Source: Homalodisca vitripennis (Eukaryota > Arthropoda > Insecta > Hemiptera > Cicadellidae). Taken from it: DNA of 64,000 nt. Location: NCBI RefSeq assembly GCF_021130785.1, contig NC_060212.1, forward strand, positions 143,970,001-144,034,000, written 5' to 3'. A program made the position numbers and the translations under genes. This document shows, one piece after another, positions 34,594 to 47,240 of this stretch. How positions within the stretch are numbered: position 1 is the first letter of the stretch; every line of letters starts with the position of its first letter. The notes below the pieces were generated by a model. That model was given only the letters and a program-made list of their open reading frames with translations. It searched no databases and was not told the origin of the DNA.

Positions 34594-36207
34594 ATTATGC
34601 CTAAAAATAACGTTAGATTTAGGTTAGATTATGTTAGGTAATTAGGTAATTTATAGGAATTAGCAATCCTAAATGTGCACCTTAAATGTTTGGTACATTT
34701 CCTGAGATTAAGATTATTTTTAAGCAACATTTAATTTGGTGCATTGAATATTTGAGTGTCTCGATTTTGTCATAATATTTTTGGGTACGCAAGAAAACGA
34801 ATAACGTAAAACTATCTGATATGGATAGCGGATTCTAATTTCTTAGTCATGTCCTTTAAATGCCTTTCTTAAAAACAAAACAATATATAGAAATAGCTTT
34901 TGCTCTTTTTATGAAGGAATTATAGTAGTTTTGACCAAATATGTATCAAGCATCAAGAAAAAACAATTGAAAATAAAAGGATATGGATTATTTATTGTAT
35001 GTAAACTAGAAATATGAACTATAACTTCAGGGTAAGACATAATTTTAACGAATGTTAAATTATGGAAGTTACATGATTTTTATAAAAAAGATTCCCTTCA
35101 AGTTATATATGTGAAATATATATCAATATCTTCGGCAATTTTCCGGTGCCTGATTCCAAGATGACACAAATTTCTATTTTGAACGCCTACATTTCCTCAT
35201 GGAGGTACATTCTTCAGAGGTAAATGGAGATAGGCCTGTCACTATGAAAAAACCTAATAGAATACCGAATACACCACCTTAATGGTGTGTAACAGTTGAA
35301 GTATCTGGTAATAACTTACATTGGAATCGATTGAAACTGCAATACATTACACCACAATACATCGCAATAAGCCTGGGCAGCATGCACACTAATGTCAGGA
35401 TTATAGCGAGATGTACACCTGCAGTTCACAAGCTGTGTCAGCTCATTAATTATGTATTGTTTGTCCGCGAGTAATGTACAGAGGCTCATCACGTACTGTT
35501 ACACCAGCAGTGGGTCTGACAGGATAGTGCTCTCTCCTCGGAACTGTCACGAACTTTGCTGTAGTTCATGTAATTGAGCACTTTTAATGACCGTTATTTA
35601 TTGTCAGTAGCTATCTAGTAGCCAACTATATTTTGCAATAAGTCCCTTTTTTATTACACTGTACAATAAATAAAATTAGTTTTTGATACTTAAGTTAGTG
35701 CCAGAAATTATTGTTTTTCGTGACCTTATAGCAGGAATCTGAAAAATCAACTGGCGCACAATTCAAGTTTATTAAGTTCGCTAACGTCAATCTTTGTTAT
35801 TGTTTCAGAAGATATAAGTGTGCAAAACACAGCTGGTTTTGATGCGTAAACTGGGTAGCATTACTATGTCGAATTATTTTGTAAAAACTAAATAAAACGT
35901 GTAAGTTTTATTCGTAATTAAGTTTTCCATTCGATAAAAATAGTTGATTTATAGCACACGGGTCAAAAGTGTCTAGGCGCTTAATCCTATTGCCGACCTC
36001 GGCTTTGCTTCGTTCGTAAAACACTAGTGAGCACCCATTTTGGCTCCTAGAGATGAAAAGTACCATAAAAGAATTAGCTAAAACAGATATGCATACAAAT
36101 ATCAAAGTTTTTAGGGGTTCTTTTAAAGTTAAATAGCATTTTTTACTTTACTAAACTTTTTAAAGGAAAACAGTCTTTTTAAAGGAAAAATTCCCAAATT
36201 TGTATTG
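34594..36207. other. Intergenic DNA, no supported gene
   Basis: No recognised feature. Confidence 0.5.
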
Positions 36208-36288
36208 AATATCACTGGAATCGAACCCGTGATCTTTGCGTGATCACTGCGGAGAGCCACAGTTTTACCCCTAGGCTGTGGTGAATGT
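36208..36288 (-). repeat. tRNA-derived SINE head or pseudo-tRNA
   Basis: On the minus strand, an A-box-like CAGCCTAGGGGTAAAACTG (about 36279-36261) is followed by a B box GGGTTCGATTCC (36228-36217). Between them GTGATC and GATCAC pair around a 7-nt loop ACGCAAA, like an anticodon arm. The D arm and acceptor stem do not pair properly and there is extra sequence before the anticodon-like arm, so a working tRNA gene is unlikely. Confidence 0.55.
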
Positions 36289-38019
36289 CAGCTTTTAAAA
36301 GCAAATAAAGTACGAATAACGTCAAAATTTTCAAAAAAAAAAATTGATGACTATTAAAATAAATCTTTATTAAATTGTAAATCAAACCTTATAATAAAGG
36401 ATGTGAATGACTGGAGGGTAAATAAAATCACAAGAAGCCAGAATTACAACGAATCAGATACGTAACATGCTAATCACTATTCAAATGAGCCAATGTGTAG
36501 GCGATCAGGTGACTGAAGTTTACAGAGCTCTCATTTTGGTTGCTTTGAAACTTTAGGTTTGCATATTTCATTATTCAAATACTGTAGATAAGGAATCTTA
36601 CAGTATTCTGCTTTTCGGATTTAACAAATCGTTACTAGTAAATTTACGTATTATTGGTATGCAAGATAATTAATGATAGTTTAAAAAATGTGTGTAAAAC
36701 ATTTTGTTCTCTTACTTTCTAAAGTTAATAAAATGTTGTATCTGTAAAAGATTTGGATAGCAATGAGGTGTTCTTCGTGTCTCTGACAAACTTCTCTTAC
36801 ACGTACAAAATTACCAAGCTATATCAATTTCTGAATAGGCTACAGGGAATGAGTAATAATTGTTATAATTATATGTGGCTATCGCTTTGTGGGCGTTATT
36901 TGTACTAGGCAGTCATTTTGGACGTATTATTTGCATGTTGTGTTAATAGAGGAACATAACTTAAGTTGGCAGTTTTATTTTTGTGTAGCATATTCCAATT
37001 TTATGAACGTATTTTTAGTTTTAAACAATTTTCTTGCTGTATACTTAATGTGTTGAGAGTATACACAGTCAGCGTGATGCATCTAAATTTATAAATGCTA
37101 AAGGATTAAAGGAGTCAAGTTTAACTCAACATCGAAACGAAGTCATTGCAATCATATTCTTCCTCTTATTTTAGGTTTTAGTCAGCTTTAGTTCTTTTAA
37201 AATTAGTAATTTTAGATTTAAAAAAATTTATAAATTCATTTGACAAATCATATGTTTACTAAGGTAAGCATCAATGTAAACGTTTGTCACATTGAGTAAA
37301 TGCAGTACAGTACGAAAAGAAAAACTAAATTTGATTGTCTTAGATGTGGAGGCCTAATTTGGCCTTGTACTGTTGTATTACATGCATGCGGCAATGTAAC
37401 ATTGTAAATTCTTTATGTAGTTGGTGGTCATTGTTAGAAACCTCCAACTCTATAAGTAACCTTAACGTCATCTTCTTAATTTATCTTTTGTTAAGACAGG
37501 AGGCTTTAGAGGTGTGAGACTCAACAGCGGTTATCATAAAAACCCCTCAGTGGGTTGGAAGGTCTATTTGAACGTCCCAAAGATCAATCCAAGAAACGTA
37601 AATATTAGAAATAAACCTTTTTGGTTAGTTAAATCTTAAAAAAGTAACCAAAACAACTATTATTGTTACGAACGAAGTAACTAATACGTGATTTTGGACA
37701 CGTAGGTATATATAAAATTTGTCTACAGTGCCCGACGCATTTTATTTCAATTAGAATCAACAGGTGAGTAATACAATTGATCTGAGACACCCACAAGACG
37801 GTGTATCTACATGGGTACATGTTGTGTAAAGAGATAAATTAGCTCGTATAGTTAATATAGTTAATAGTTAACCCTTTACATACTCGTAGCACGTATCCAT
37901 TTGAGGATACACGGTTCACTTACTGTAAACTGCTAAATAAAGAGGTAATACAAATTATTTGTGTTTTGTAGAAATTGGGTAAAAACCGGAATAAACATTG
38001 AGATTTACTAAATAGTTGG
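36289..38019. other. AT-rich intergenic DNA
   Basis: No supported feature. Confidence 0.5.
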
Positions 38020-38315
38020 CTGAGCGTTATAAAAGTCTATCAACCAAGGAACTGAGAATTTTTCACTTCTGTCTGTCAGCCTGTCTATCGCACAAGAGCT
38101 CGGAAACGAACTGACCTATAGGCATGAAATTTTTCATGAAGCTTCCTTTCTTTAGCTGAGCGTTATAAAAGTCTATCAACCAAGAAACTGGGAAATTTTC
38201 ATTTCTGTCTGTCAGTCTGTCTATCGCACAAGAGCTCGAAAACGTACTGACTTATAGGCTTGAAAGTTTGCATGGAGCTTCATTTCTTTAGGTGAGCGTT
38301 AGTGAATATTTTTAC
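38020..38315 (+). repeat. 135-bp tandem repeat of the old dispersed family
   Basis: Units start at 38021 and 38156, with a partial third at 38292. Landmarks: GAGCGTTATAAAAGTCTATC, TTCTGTCTGTCAGNCTGTC, TATCGCACAAGAGCTCG and GGCATGAAATTTTTCATG. These modules match the dispersed repeats at 3.2, 48.7 and 51 kb. Confidence 0.92.
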
Positions 38316-38818
38316 ATTGATATTATAGGTACCCTGATGGCAACGAGAAAATAACTGGATAAGAAAATTTGTAAACAAAATGAGTGTAATCATATGAGAC
38401 TTTAGCATGTGAAATATTAACACATGTGGTTTATTCATATTGTGAAATACAAATATTAGAGTGGAAAGCCCATGATAAAAGTCAGTGATAAGATTTGATT
38501 TCAGCTCACTCTTGCGTTCTAGTAATCTCCCCACCTTACCTGAGCTTTTATTATTGGAAAACCGATATTAAAACTGGCCCAATGAATAAAAATATGAACG
38601 TATCATGTGGTAAAAATATCCCCAAACAGATTTTATTTTTAAGTTTTAAATTTGGTATGAAACTCCATTTCTACATGGTCAAAATGAGTCATATGATGAT
38701 TCTTGTCTAGCCATGGTTTTTCGGTTGACCATCACTCCTTACGCTGATACAATTCCTTTTTATCTGTCGGGGATGTAAACGTTCCTTTTCTTTGTGATGT
38801 CTATTGATCTATTCATAG
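38316..38818. other. Spacer between repeat blocks
   Basis: Contains a short open frame at 38495-38710 (+) with no family resemblance. TTTTTATCTGTCGGGG near 38.76 kb is another piece of the dispersed family. Confidence 0.4.
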
Positions 38819-39935
38819 GACATCTTGAGAATAAACTGATCTATAGACTTGAACATTGTCATGCAACCTTAGCGAAGTCTGTTACGAAACCCAACATTTA
38901 GTTTCGACAAGCTTATAGTAGTGAAATACTCATAGCTGAGTGAAATTTTAATAACCACCCCAGACTCCACCACAGCAAAACTAACCTCTCGTGTTTGGAG
39001 TGGGTCTGACCACAGACCCTAGTTCGATTCTCGTTTTGTGCATGGAATTTTTCATCAAACAACACTTCAGACCTGCTAAAGTAATGTGTAAGTCTGATAT
39101 GAGTCATCGCCTTGAAGAGAAAGGCATCAGATTATTTTAGCAGGACATTTGAAATAATAATTTACCTGTAAGTGTGGCTGGCCAAATACTCTATTACAAC
39201 TACTGCCATAGTATAAACTTTGGAAATTTGAATACCTCAAAGTGGTGGCATAGTTGAAAGAAACTCATCATACACACACTTGCCAAATTCATACCTTGAA
39301 ATAGACAGTATCTTAAAAACTGAAAATTACATTATTAGATTACTTACAAACGGACATATTGAGAATAAATTGATCTATAAAATTGACCTTTTTCATGCAA
39401 CCTTAGCGAAGCCTGTTAATGCAGCACGTGGTGTGTTGTACTCCTACTTTCTTTTATTTATTATAATAAAGAAATGCTCATACCGGTATGAACTTTTAAA
39501 ACCACACCTGACTCCACCTCAGCAAATACTCATCTGTCATCTCTGGCAGCTGTATGGTTAGTGTGTATGCTTCTGACCACATACCCTAGTTCGTTCTCTT
39601 TTTGTGCATTGCATTTTTCAACAAACAAAACACTTTAGCCTTGCTAAAGTTATGTGTAGGTCTGAAAAATCATCGGCTTGAGGAGGAAGCATCTGATTCT
39701 CTTAGCATGACATTTACAATGATTTATCTGGCATATATCTGATAGAAGAAGTGTGGCTAGTCAAATACTCTATTATAACTACTGCCATAGTATAAACTTT
39801 GGATATTTAAAGACCTAAAAGTGGTGGCATAGTTGAAAGACACTCAGCACACACACACACTTGCCAAATTCATTTCTTGAAATAGACAGTATCTTAAAAA
39901 CTGAAAATTACATAATTAGATTATTTAAAAACGCC
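38819..39935 (+). repeat. Two diverged tandem copies (0.53-0.58 kb) of the old dispersed family
   Basis: Copy 1 is about 38819-39352 and copy 2 about 39353-39935. Both carry GAGAATAAACTGATCTATA, CATGCAACCTTAGCGAAG, a tRNA-like B box (ACCCTAGTTCGATTCTC at about 39017-39033, decayed in copy 2), a CACTTTAG-GCTAAAG region, CTACTGCCATAGTATAAAC and CTTGAAATAGACAGTATC, in order. The offset between copies grows from 534 to 581 bp through indels. Nearby open frames are chance. Confidence 0.88.
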
Positions 39936-41256
39936 ATCCATATCTTTGCCCTATATACCGATAGACGGAAACTTCGTATAGGAGTTTAATGGGATTTATC
40001 TATAGTTCAATAAATATTATCATACATATTTTTAAAATCTCTCAAGATTCCGATATAACAGGCGATCAAAGTTTCAAAAAGGTACGGTTTTATATCCAAA
40101 TCATTTAATGCTGTAGATGTTTATTAAAACTAAATAGTGTTAATTTCTGAAAAAATCTATGTATTAATAACCTTTTTAATACATAGTAATTCTCAAGATG
40201 GCGACTGTAAAGTTTTTAAATTAAAATAACACATAAGTATCAGCTTGATCAGTAAACACGATTATTATCAGTATCCTAATTCTTACCTTATTGCAACCAA
40301 ACGTTTTATGCTGGTTAACATGTCTTGCACAAATTTTAATGTCACTGCAATTTGATATTTAGTTTCAAGATGGCAGCTGCTCAAATGTATAATATAAATG
40401 TATAAATCTATAACTTTGCCAAATGTGATTTATCTCATGAGTTTTCAATAACTTCAGACTAATAATTCTAATTTATCTGCAACCTTTGTAAACCCCTGAA
40501 ATAAAAAAATCCTTTGTTTAAAAAATATAATTATTATAGATTATTTTTAAATAATTAGGTTGTAAATTAGTAATACATTTTATAATATTCGTTCGGTAAT
40601 ATAAATTTTGTTCATTAAGTTATCTTAAATTCAACTAATTATATATGCATTTGTGTAACATGATATACAATTCTAATTAGACTAAATATGTTCGAAAAAA
40701 CATTGAGCAAGAATAAAAGATGGAAACTTGAAAATAGGACTTAAAAACTCACTGAGAAAGAATTGTATATTTATATTGCATTGTGATGAATAAAGTGGTA
40801 AGTTCAATAGGTTGGAAGTCAAAATCACACTGTGTACTGAAACTAATAAAAGCAGAATGTACCTTTGTTTACCTATTTGTTGTCTAATACAGCACCCCAC
40901 TGTCACAAGTGGCAATAGTGTTATGCGGGAATCTACATATGCCCTTGTTCCGAAGTAATAATATTTTATTCACTCATAAGCCCATTTTAATATTTTTAAA
41001 GTAAATGATTTGTTTCTAGAAAAAAAACAGTCTTCATTTATTAGAACTATAGTAAACAATAAGCTTAAATTATTATGGTTTCACAATAACGATTTAAATT
41101 TATTAAGTTGTTCTTCAAATGAAAATGGGGACTTAAGAGCTTTGTGACACTGAAATACCGTAAACATTCTGGCCTAACTTTTTTTGACCAAAATACAAGT
41201 AGGCTATGTGATGTATGATTTGATAAACAGTTGATATTTAAAATAAACGTGTATGA
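39936..41256. other. AT-rich intergenic DNA
   Basis: No supported feature. Confidence 0.5.
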
Positions 41257-43866
41257 TAACCACTAGAGTGCTTATATTTGTAGTAAAACTTTTACTTTTC
41301 TGCTTTGAGTTGACATGAATTCTTTGTTAAGCAGATTAATTTGTTACATACATTTGTTTTCGTTAATTGTATATTTTAAATAAAATTAAAAAATTTACCA
41401 CTAGAGTGCTAATCACTTAGTAAAACTCTTACTTTTCTGCTTTGTGCTGACATAAGTTTATTATTAAGCAGATTAATTTGTTACATACATTTGTTTTCGT
41501 TAATTGTATATTTTAAATAAAATTAAAAAATTTACCACTAGAGTGCTAATCACTTAGTAAAACTCTTACTTTTCTGCTTTGAGTTGACATGAAGTTTATT
41601 ATTAAGCAGATTAATTTGTTACATACATTTGTTTTCGTTAATTGTATATTTTAAATCAAATTAAAAAATTACCACTAGAGTGCTAATCACTTAGTAAAAC
41701 TCTTACTTTTCTGCTTTGTGCTGACATAAGTTCTTTATTAAGCAGATTAATTTGTTACATACATTTGTTTTCGTTAATTGTATATTTTAAATCAAATTTA
41801 AAAAATTTACCACTAGAGTGCTAATCACTTAGTAAAACTCTTACTTTTCTGCTTTGTGCTGACATAAGTTCTTTATTAAGCAGATTAATTTGTTACATAC
41901 ATTTGTTTTCGTTAATTGTATATTTTAAATCAAATTTAAAAATTTACCACTAGAGTGCTAATCACTTAGTAAAACTCTTACTTTTCTGCTTTGAGTTGAC
42001 ATGAATTCTTTGTTAAGCAGATTAATTTGTTAAATACATTTGTTTTCGTTAATTGTATATTTCAAATCAAATTAAAAAATTTACCACTAGAGTGCTAATC
42101 ACTTAGTAAAACTCTTACTTTTCTGCTTTGAGTTGACATGAATTCTTTGTTAAGCAGATTAATTTGTTAAATACATTTGTTTCCGTTAATTGTATATTTT
42201 AAATCAAATTTAAAAATTTACCACTAGAGTGCTAATCACTTAGTAAAACTCTTACTTTTCTGCTTTGAGCTGACATGAATTCTTTGTTAAGCAGATTAAT
42301 TTGTTACATACATTTGTTTCGTTAATTGTATATTTTAAATCAAATTTAAAAATTTACCACTAGAGTGCTAATCACTTAGTAAAACTCTTACTTTTCTGCT
42401 TTGAGTTGACATGAAGTTCTTTGTTAAGCAGATTAATTTGTTACATACATTTGTTTTCGTTAATTGTATATTTCAAATCAAATTTAAAAAATTTACCACT
42501 AGAGTGCTAATCACTTAGTAAAACTCTTACTTTTCTGCTTTGAGTTGACATGAATTCTTTGTTAAGCAGATTAATTTGTTACATACATTTGTTTTCGTTA
42601 ATTGTATATTTCAAATAAAATTTAAAAAATTTACCACTAGAGTGCTAATCACTTAGTAAAACTCTTACTTTTCTGCTTTGAGTTGACATGAATTCTTTGT
42701 TAAGCAGATTAATTTGTTACATACATTTGTTTTCGTTAATTCTATATATTTCAAATAAAATTTAAAAAAATTTACCACTAGAGTGCTAATCACTTAGTAA
42801 AACTCTTACTTTTCTGCTTTGAGTTGACATGAATTCTTTGTTAAGCAGATTAATTTGTTACATACATTTGTTTTCCGTTAATTGTATATTTTAAATCAAA
42901 TTAAAAAATTTACCACTAGAGTGCTAATCACTTAGTAAAACTCTTACTTTTCTGCTTTGAGTTGACATGAATTCTTTATTAAGCAGATTAATTTGTTACA
43001 TACATTTGTTTTCGTTAATTGTATATTTTCAAATAAAATTAAAAAAATTTACCACTAGAGTGCTAATCACTTAGTAAAACTCTTACTTTTCTGCTTTGAG
43101 TTGACATGAATTCTTTGTTAAGCAGATTAATTTGTTACATACATTTGTTTTCGTTAATTGTATATTTCAAATAAAATTGAAAAATTTTACCACTAGAGTG
43201 CTAATCACTTAGTAAAACTCTTACTTTTCTGCTTTGAGTTGACATGAATTCTTTGTTAAGCAGATTAATTTGTTAAATACATTTGTTTCCGTTAATTGTA
43301 TATTTTAAATCAAATTTAAAAATTTACCACTAGAGTGCTAATCACTTAGTAAAACTCTTACTTTTCTGCTTTGAGTTGACATGAATTCTTTGTTAAGCAG
43401 ATTAATTTGTTACATACATTTGTTTTCGTTAATTGTATATTTTCAAATAAAATTGAAAAATTTACCACTAGAGTGCTAATCACTTAGTAAAACTCTTACT
43501 TTTCTGCTTTGTGCTGACATAAGTTCATTATTAAGCAGAGTAATTTGTTAAAATACATTTGTTTTCGTTAATTGTATATTTTTAAATCAAATTTAAAAAT
43601 TTACCACTAGAGTGCTAATCACTTAGTAAAACTCTTACTTTTCTGCTTTGAGTTGACATGAATTCTTTATTAAGCAGATTAATTTGTTACATACATTTGT
43701 TTCGTTAATTGTATATTTTAAATCAAATTTAAAAATTTACCACTAGAGTGCTAATCACTTAGTAAAACTTACTTTTCTGCTATGTGCTGACATAAGTTTA
43801 TTATTAAGCAGAGTAATTTTGTTAAAATCTATTTCTTTCGTCAATTGTAAATTTAAAAACAAATCG
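41257..43866. repeat. 139-bp satellite array, about 19 copies
   Basis: CCACTAGAGTGCTAATCACT recurs about every 136-141 bp from 41260 to 43740. Other constant blocks are TAGTAAAACTCTTACTTTTC, AAGCAGATTAATTTGTTA and TTCGTTAATTGTATATTT. Two unit types alternate: GAGTTGACATGAATTCTTTG and GTGCTGACATAAGTTCTTTA. The first and last units are the most diverged, as expected when unequal exchange homogenises the centre. AT-rich and non-coding. Confidence 0.98.
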
Positions 43867-45240
43867 TACAGTTTACTTAAAAACTATACAAGAAGAAAAG
43901 TTAATTTAAAAGTTTTAAATTTTGAAAGGGGTTATTTTAATTTGCGTTGTATAGGCGACGAAAGGGTCTGACGTTTAAGTAAATGTCGAACAAAGTATTT
44001 TCATCAGGGTTTATTTACAGATTAAAGAGCTGCCATCAACACTATTTCTATTCTCTTAACACTTCTTAATTTCCGGCGCCGGATTAGGTGTCAAAGGGAA
44101 ACAAAGTGCCTGGAAAAGACCTCTGAAGGTGACAACAAACGAAAGGTGGGCGTTAGTTGCTATGACAACGAGCATCAACAAGTGACGCTAGTGGTTTTAG
44201 TGGGATTTGTTCACTTGCGACTAATGGATGTACACTCAGAGGATGTATTTCTCATCCGAACAAATTTAGTGGGACTAAACTGTATAACTGTCTGTTATTA
44301 TTAACTCTGATACGTTTCTTCCCTCTGACAACATAAATGTATGTTTATTTTTGTTACATTGCCTTTTATCCCGCTGGTTTACTTTGAGTCAAGAGGTAGC
44401 ACTGTTAATATGATAAGAATTAATTGAATAGCGTTATGATTATTTGTCATCAAAATAAATCATAAATGAAAGAATTAATTAAATAAAACAACTCTGTCAC
44501 TCCGAATATTATCCAAACCCACACTATAAGGAAAGGCTAAAAAATGTAAAACTGTGGTGGATTTCCGATCTTTCGTATTTAGGCTTCTATGTGCAAGAAT
44601 ATCCAAATGCCTGTTTCGTTTTTTTTAATAGACAACTGACACTGGACCTTTCGGGTGTTTTGATCAAGTGCGTATTTGATATTGTGAACATATGCACCCT
44701 GAAGAAGTGTAGACGCCCACACTAGAAGTTTTTACGAGGCAGTTTTTAATTTGTGAGGTACATAATTAGAAATGAATAAAAATTCCAAGGATTTTTGAGA
44801 CATTATTTTTTATCTCTATATTGCATAAATTTTCTTTGGACATTCAAAAACAATATTGAGTGAAACATTCTTAAAACGTAAATTTTTTTTAAATCACCAT
44901 AAAGAGATCACAATCAATTTGAATTTGGAATTTTATTGCTATTCTGAATTGAAAACAATTTGTACCTGAGGAACGTTATTCACCTTTTCGAGTCAATTTT
45001 GGAATTTGTGAAAAAGCCTTACTTGTTTTCAAGCATTTTTCATTCATATATTTTCTTCGTATATGGGTCTGTAGGTAGTTTTTACAATTTTGGACTAACG
45101 CTCTGTCTGTTACTTACGGATTTCAATTATTTGATACATTCATAATATATATTTTGTTCATAATCAAAACCTCAATGTTATTGTTTTTAGTACGAGCCCA
45201 ACTGATCATTTATGTCACATTTATATTTAGCCCAGTAAAA
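43867..45240. other. Intergenic DNA with an isolated hairpin module
   Basis: A richer block at 43.95-44.25 kb has no recognised product. At about 44698-44735, CCCTGAAGAAGTGTAGACG and CCCACACTAGAAG place CTGAAGA next to a perfect AGTGT/ACACT stem, like the centre of the snap-back elements. Confidence 0.45.
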
Positions 45241-45313
45241 ATCAAGTTTTTGACAATAGGCAATAGTCTGTAAACTTTTTATAATCCAGAAGCTTTAGTT
45301 ATTAACGTACTAA
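45241..45313 (+). repeat. 72-bp direct repeat, copy 1
   Basis: ATCAAGTTTTTGACAATAGG, CAATAGTCTGTAAAC and AGAAGCTTTAGTTATTAACG recur at 45958-46030 with a single T/G difference. The unique stretch between the copies is about 645 bp. Confidence 0.95.
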
Positions 45314-45957
45314 ATCACACTAAAAGTACATTTGAAATTTTAGTTCAGATTATTTGTTATATATTAACGGTATGACAAAGGCGATTAAAATTTAAATTCG
45401 TAGAAATACGCATCACATTTTGTACTTTTTTTATACAGTATATACTAGTATATCCGTAGCCAGTAAGTTTCTTGTATAGTTTTTCAATCTATGTACTCAT
45501 CTAGTCATTTGTCGTTTATAGGTGATATACTTTATTATTTATGACATGGTCATAACGTATAACATGGTTATATTTGGATAGAGAAAAAAATCAATTAGTG
45601 TAATTCATATCCCTCATTCTTGTAATATTTTTTTATTTTCTGTTCTATTTCGCACAATATGAGATTTTTAGTCTGTATTTACTGTTTACGTAATTTTATA
45701 TTTATTACTTATATTTTGAATCTTTTCATGTGTGAGGGATTTTCATAGCAATTTTTGAATACTCACACAGAGATTAAATATTACACTTTCCAATAAATCT
45801 GAAGTAGTTTCAATTGGATAACTGATCACCAATTAGAATTTTAGTAATTTAATTAGTAAATTTTACTAACTAATAAACTCAAGCAAGGCTTGCAATCCTA
45901 GAATTAATCTTATATGCATATCTATTTGTAATAAATCGTACATGACTCTTTAATAGT
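45314..45957. other. AT-rich sequence between two near-identical 72-bp repeats
   Basis: No open frame or recognised motif. It contains a 14-bp palindrome ATATACTAGTATAT near 45440. Confidence 0.45.
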
Positions 45958-46030
45958 ATCAAGTTTTTGACAATAGGCAATAGTCTGTAAACGTTTTATA
46001 ATCCAGAAGCTTTAGTTATTAACGTACTAA
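45958..46030 (+). repeat. 72-bp direct repeat, copy 2
   Basis: Second copy of 45241-45313; the pair could be solo ends of one insertion or a local duplication. Confidence 0.95.
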
Positions 46031-46536
46031 TGTCCATGTCCATTTAATTGTTTTGGGTATTTGTTGGAGTAGAACGTAATATTCAATAAAGAAACTAATA
46101 TAAAAAGTATCGGATTCGTAGTACGATAAATCACCTAAATATATTTGTAAATATTTAATAGTACAGATTATTTAAAAATTGATTTAAAAGCACGTATAAT
46201 CGATAATTTATAATAAAAAATGCCAGCCAGTTGGTTTGTTATACAAGATATAAAATGATTCACATAGTACTAACTGGTTTTATTTTACATTCATTGATAG
46301 GAATATTGGACTCCTAACGGTCAAATGTTTATTTAGGATACTATTATTGAATATCTTTTCATAAATTATAGGTTATGTTGAATAAAAATAAGCCTTAACT
46401 AATTCACGGCTTAGATGATAAAAGACGTAAAGGAGGACAAAAATATGAATAATCTCAAGCAGTAAACTGTTGTATCCTTCAATATTTATAATACTTTTTT
46501 CATGTAAATACTGTTTAAGTGTAAGAAATAGAGATT

Positions 46537-46725
46537 ATGTCAACGCCTGAAGTGTATCTAAAGTGCAGTAGAACACAGAATGACGTCAGCAGTGCCTTAT
46601 TGATTTACTCGATCATGAAAAACAACACGAGCAGGACTGCGGCCATCTGCCGCATTTCTACAAAACAATCCCCAGAGTCGGACAAGCACGTCCGTGATGA
46701 CAATGCTGATAGTCCTAAGAAATGA
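46537..46725 (+). CDS. Possible terminal coding exon of an unrecognised gene
   Basis: A 62-codon open frame whose base composition is clearly richer in GC than the AT-rich flanks. The reading is varied rather than low-complexity (STPEVYLKCSRTQNDVSS; RTAAICRISTKQSPES) and ends PKK and a stop. An AATAAA poly(A) signal lies at about 46783, some 60 bases downstream, and a GAGAGACTCTGTCTCTCTC hairpin sits between. A possible acceptor AAATAG precedes it at about 46531. I do not recognise the protein. It could be a real last exon, a processed-gene remnant or chance. Confidence 0.25.
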   Translation: MSTPEVYLKCSRTQNDVSSALLIYSIMKNNTSRTAAICRISTKQSPESDKHVRDDNADSPKK

Positions 46726-46789
46726 GGTTCAGCGTTGACCCTAAGAGAGACTCTGTCTCTCTCCTAGTTGAGAATACGAAGCAATAAAC

Positions 46790-47044
46790 ACTGATACTGA
46801 AAAAACCCGTTCACATTTCATGATTTGTTTTGGAATTCGTAGACGTTCCTTGAAATACAAAGCATACTATACAGCCGGTTTTGGAAACGAGAAATGTTTT
46901 TGTTTTGGGCAATTTGAAGAGGGTTTTAATGCCCTATTGGAACATTTACGACGGTTACGAGTAGTCGAATGATAACCCAATTTGCCAAAACGCGTTAAAC
47001 AATTTTATAGTTTCGCGTTTCAAAATTTAGAATCTTTTACTGGT
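46790..47044. other. Intergenic DNA
   Basis: No recognised feature. Confidence 0.4.
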
Positions 47045-47112
47045 TTGAAAGAAAGAAAGAAAAACTTCTTTATTGAGGCGAAATTAGGACCTTATGGTCC
47101 TTTATTACATTA
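47045..47112 (-). repeat. Possible LINE/SINE 3' end
   Basis: A GAAAGAAAGAAAG run, then CTTCTTTATTGAGGCGAAAT and GGACCTTATGGTCC. This order resembles the 3' untranslated end of an insect retroelement inserted on the minus strand; no coding part remains. Confidence 0.3.
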
Positions 47113-47240
47113 AAAAGAAAAAGAGAAAGAAAAAAGAAAGAAAAAAAGAAAGAAGAAAGAAGAAGAAAAAAGAAAAAGAAAAAAAGAAGAAGAGAGATAG
47201 AAGAGGAAGAAGAGGAAGAAGAAGAAGAAGAAGAAAGAAT
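47113..47240. repeat. Polypurine (A/G) tract
   Basis: About 128 bases of almost uninterrupted A and G (AAAAGAAAGAAAG grading into AAGAGGAAGAAG), with one T. Its mirror-like purine runs could form a triplex. Confidence 0.97.

Noticed and set aside
36208..36288. Functional tRNA gene on the minus strand
   Set aside because: The acceptor and D stems do not pair and there is extra sequence before the anticodon-like arm; a SINE head or pseudo-tRNA fits better.
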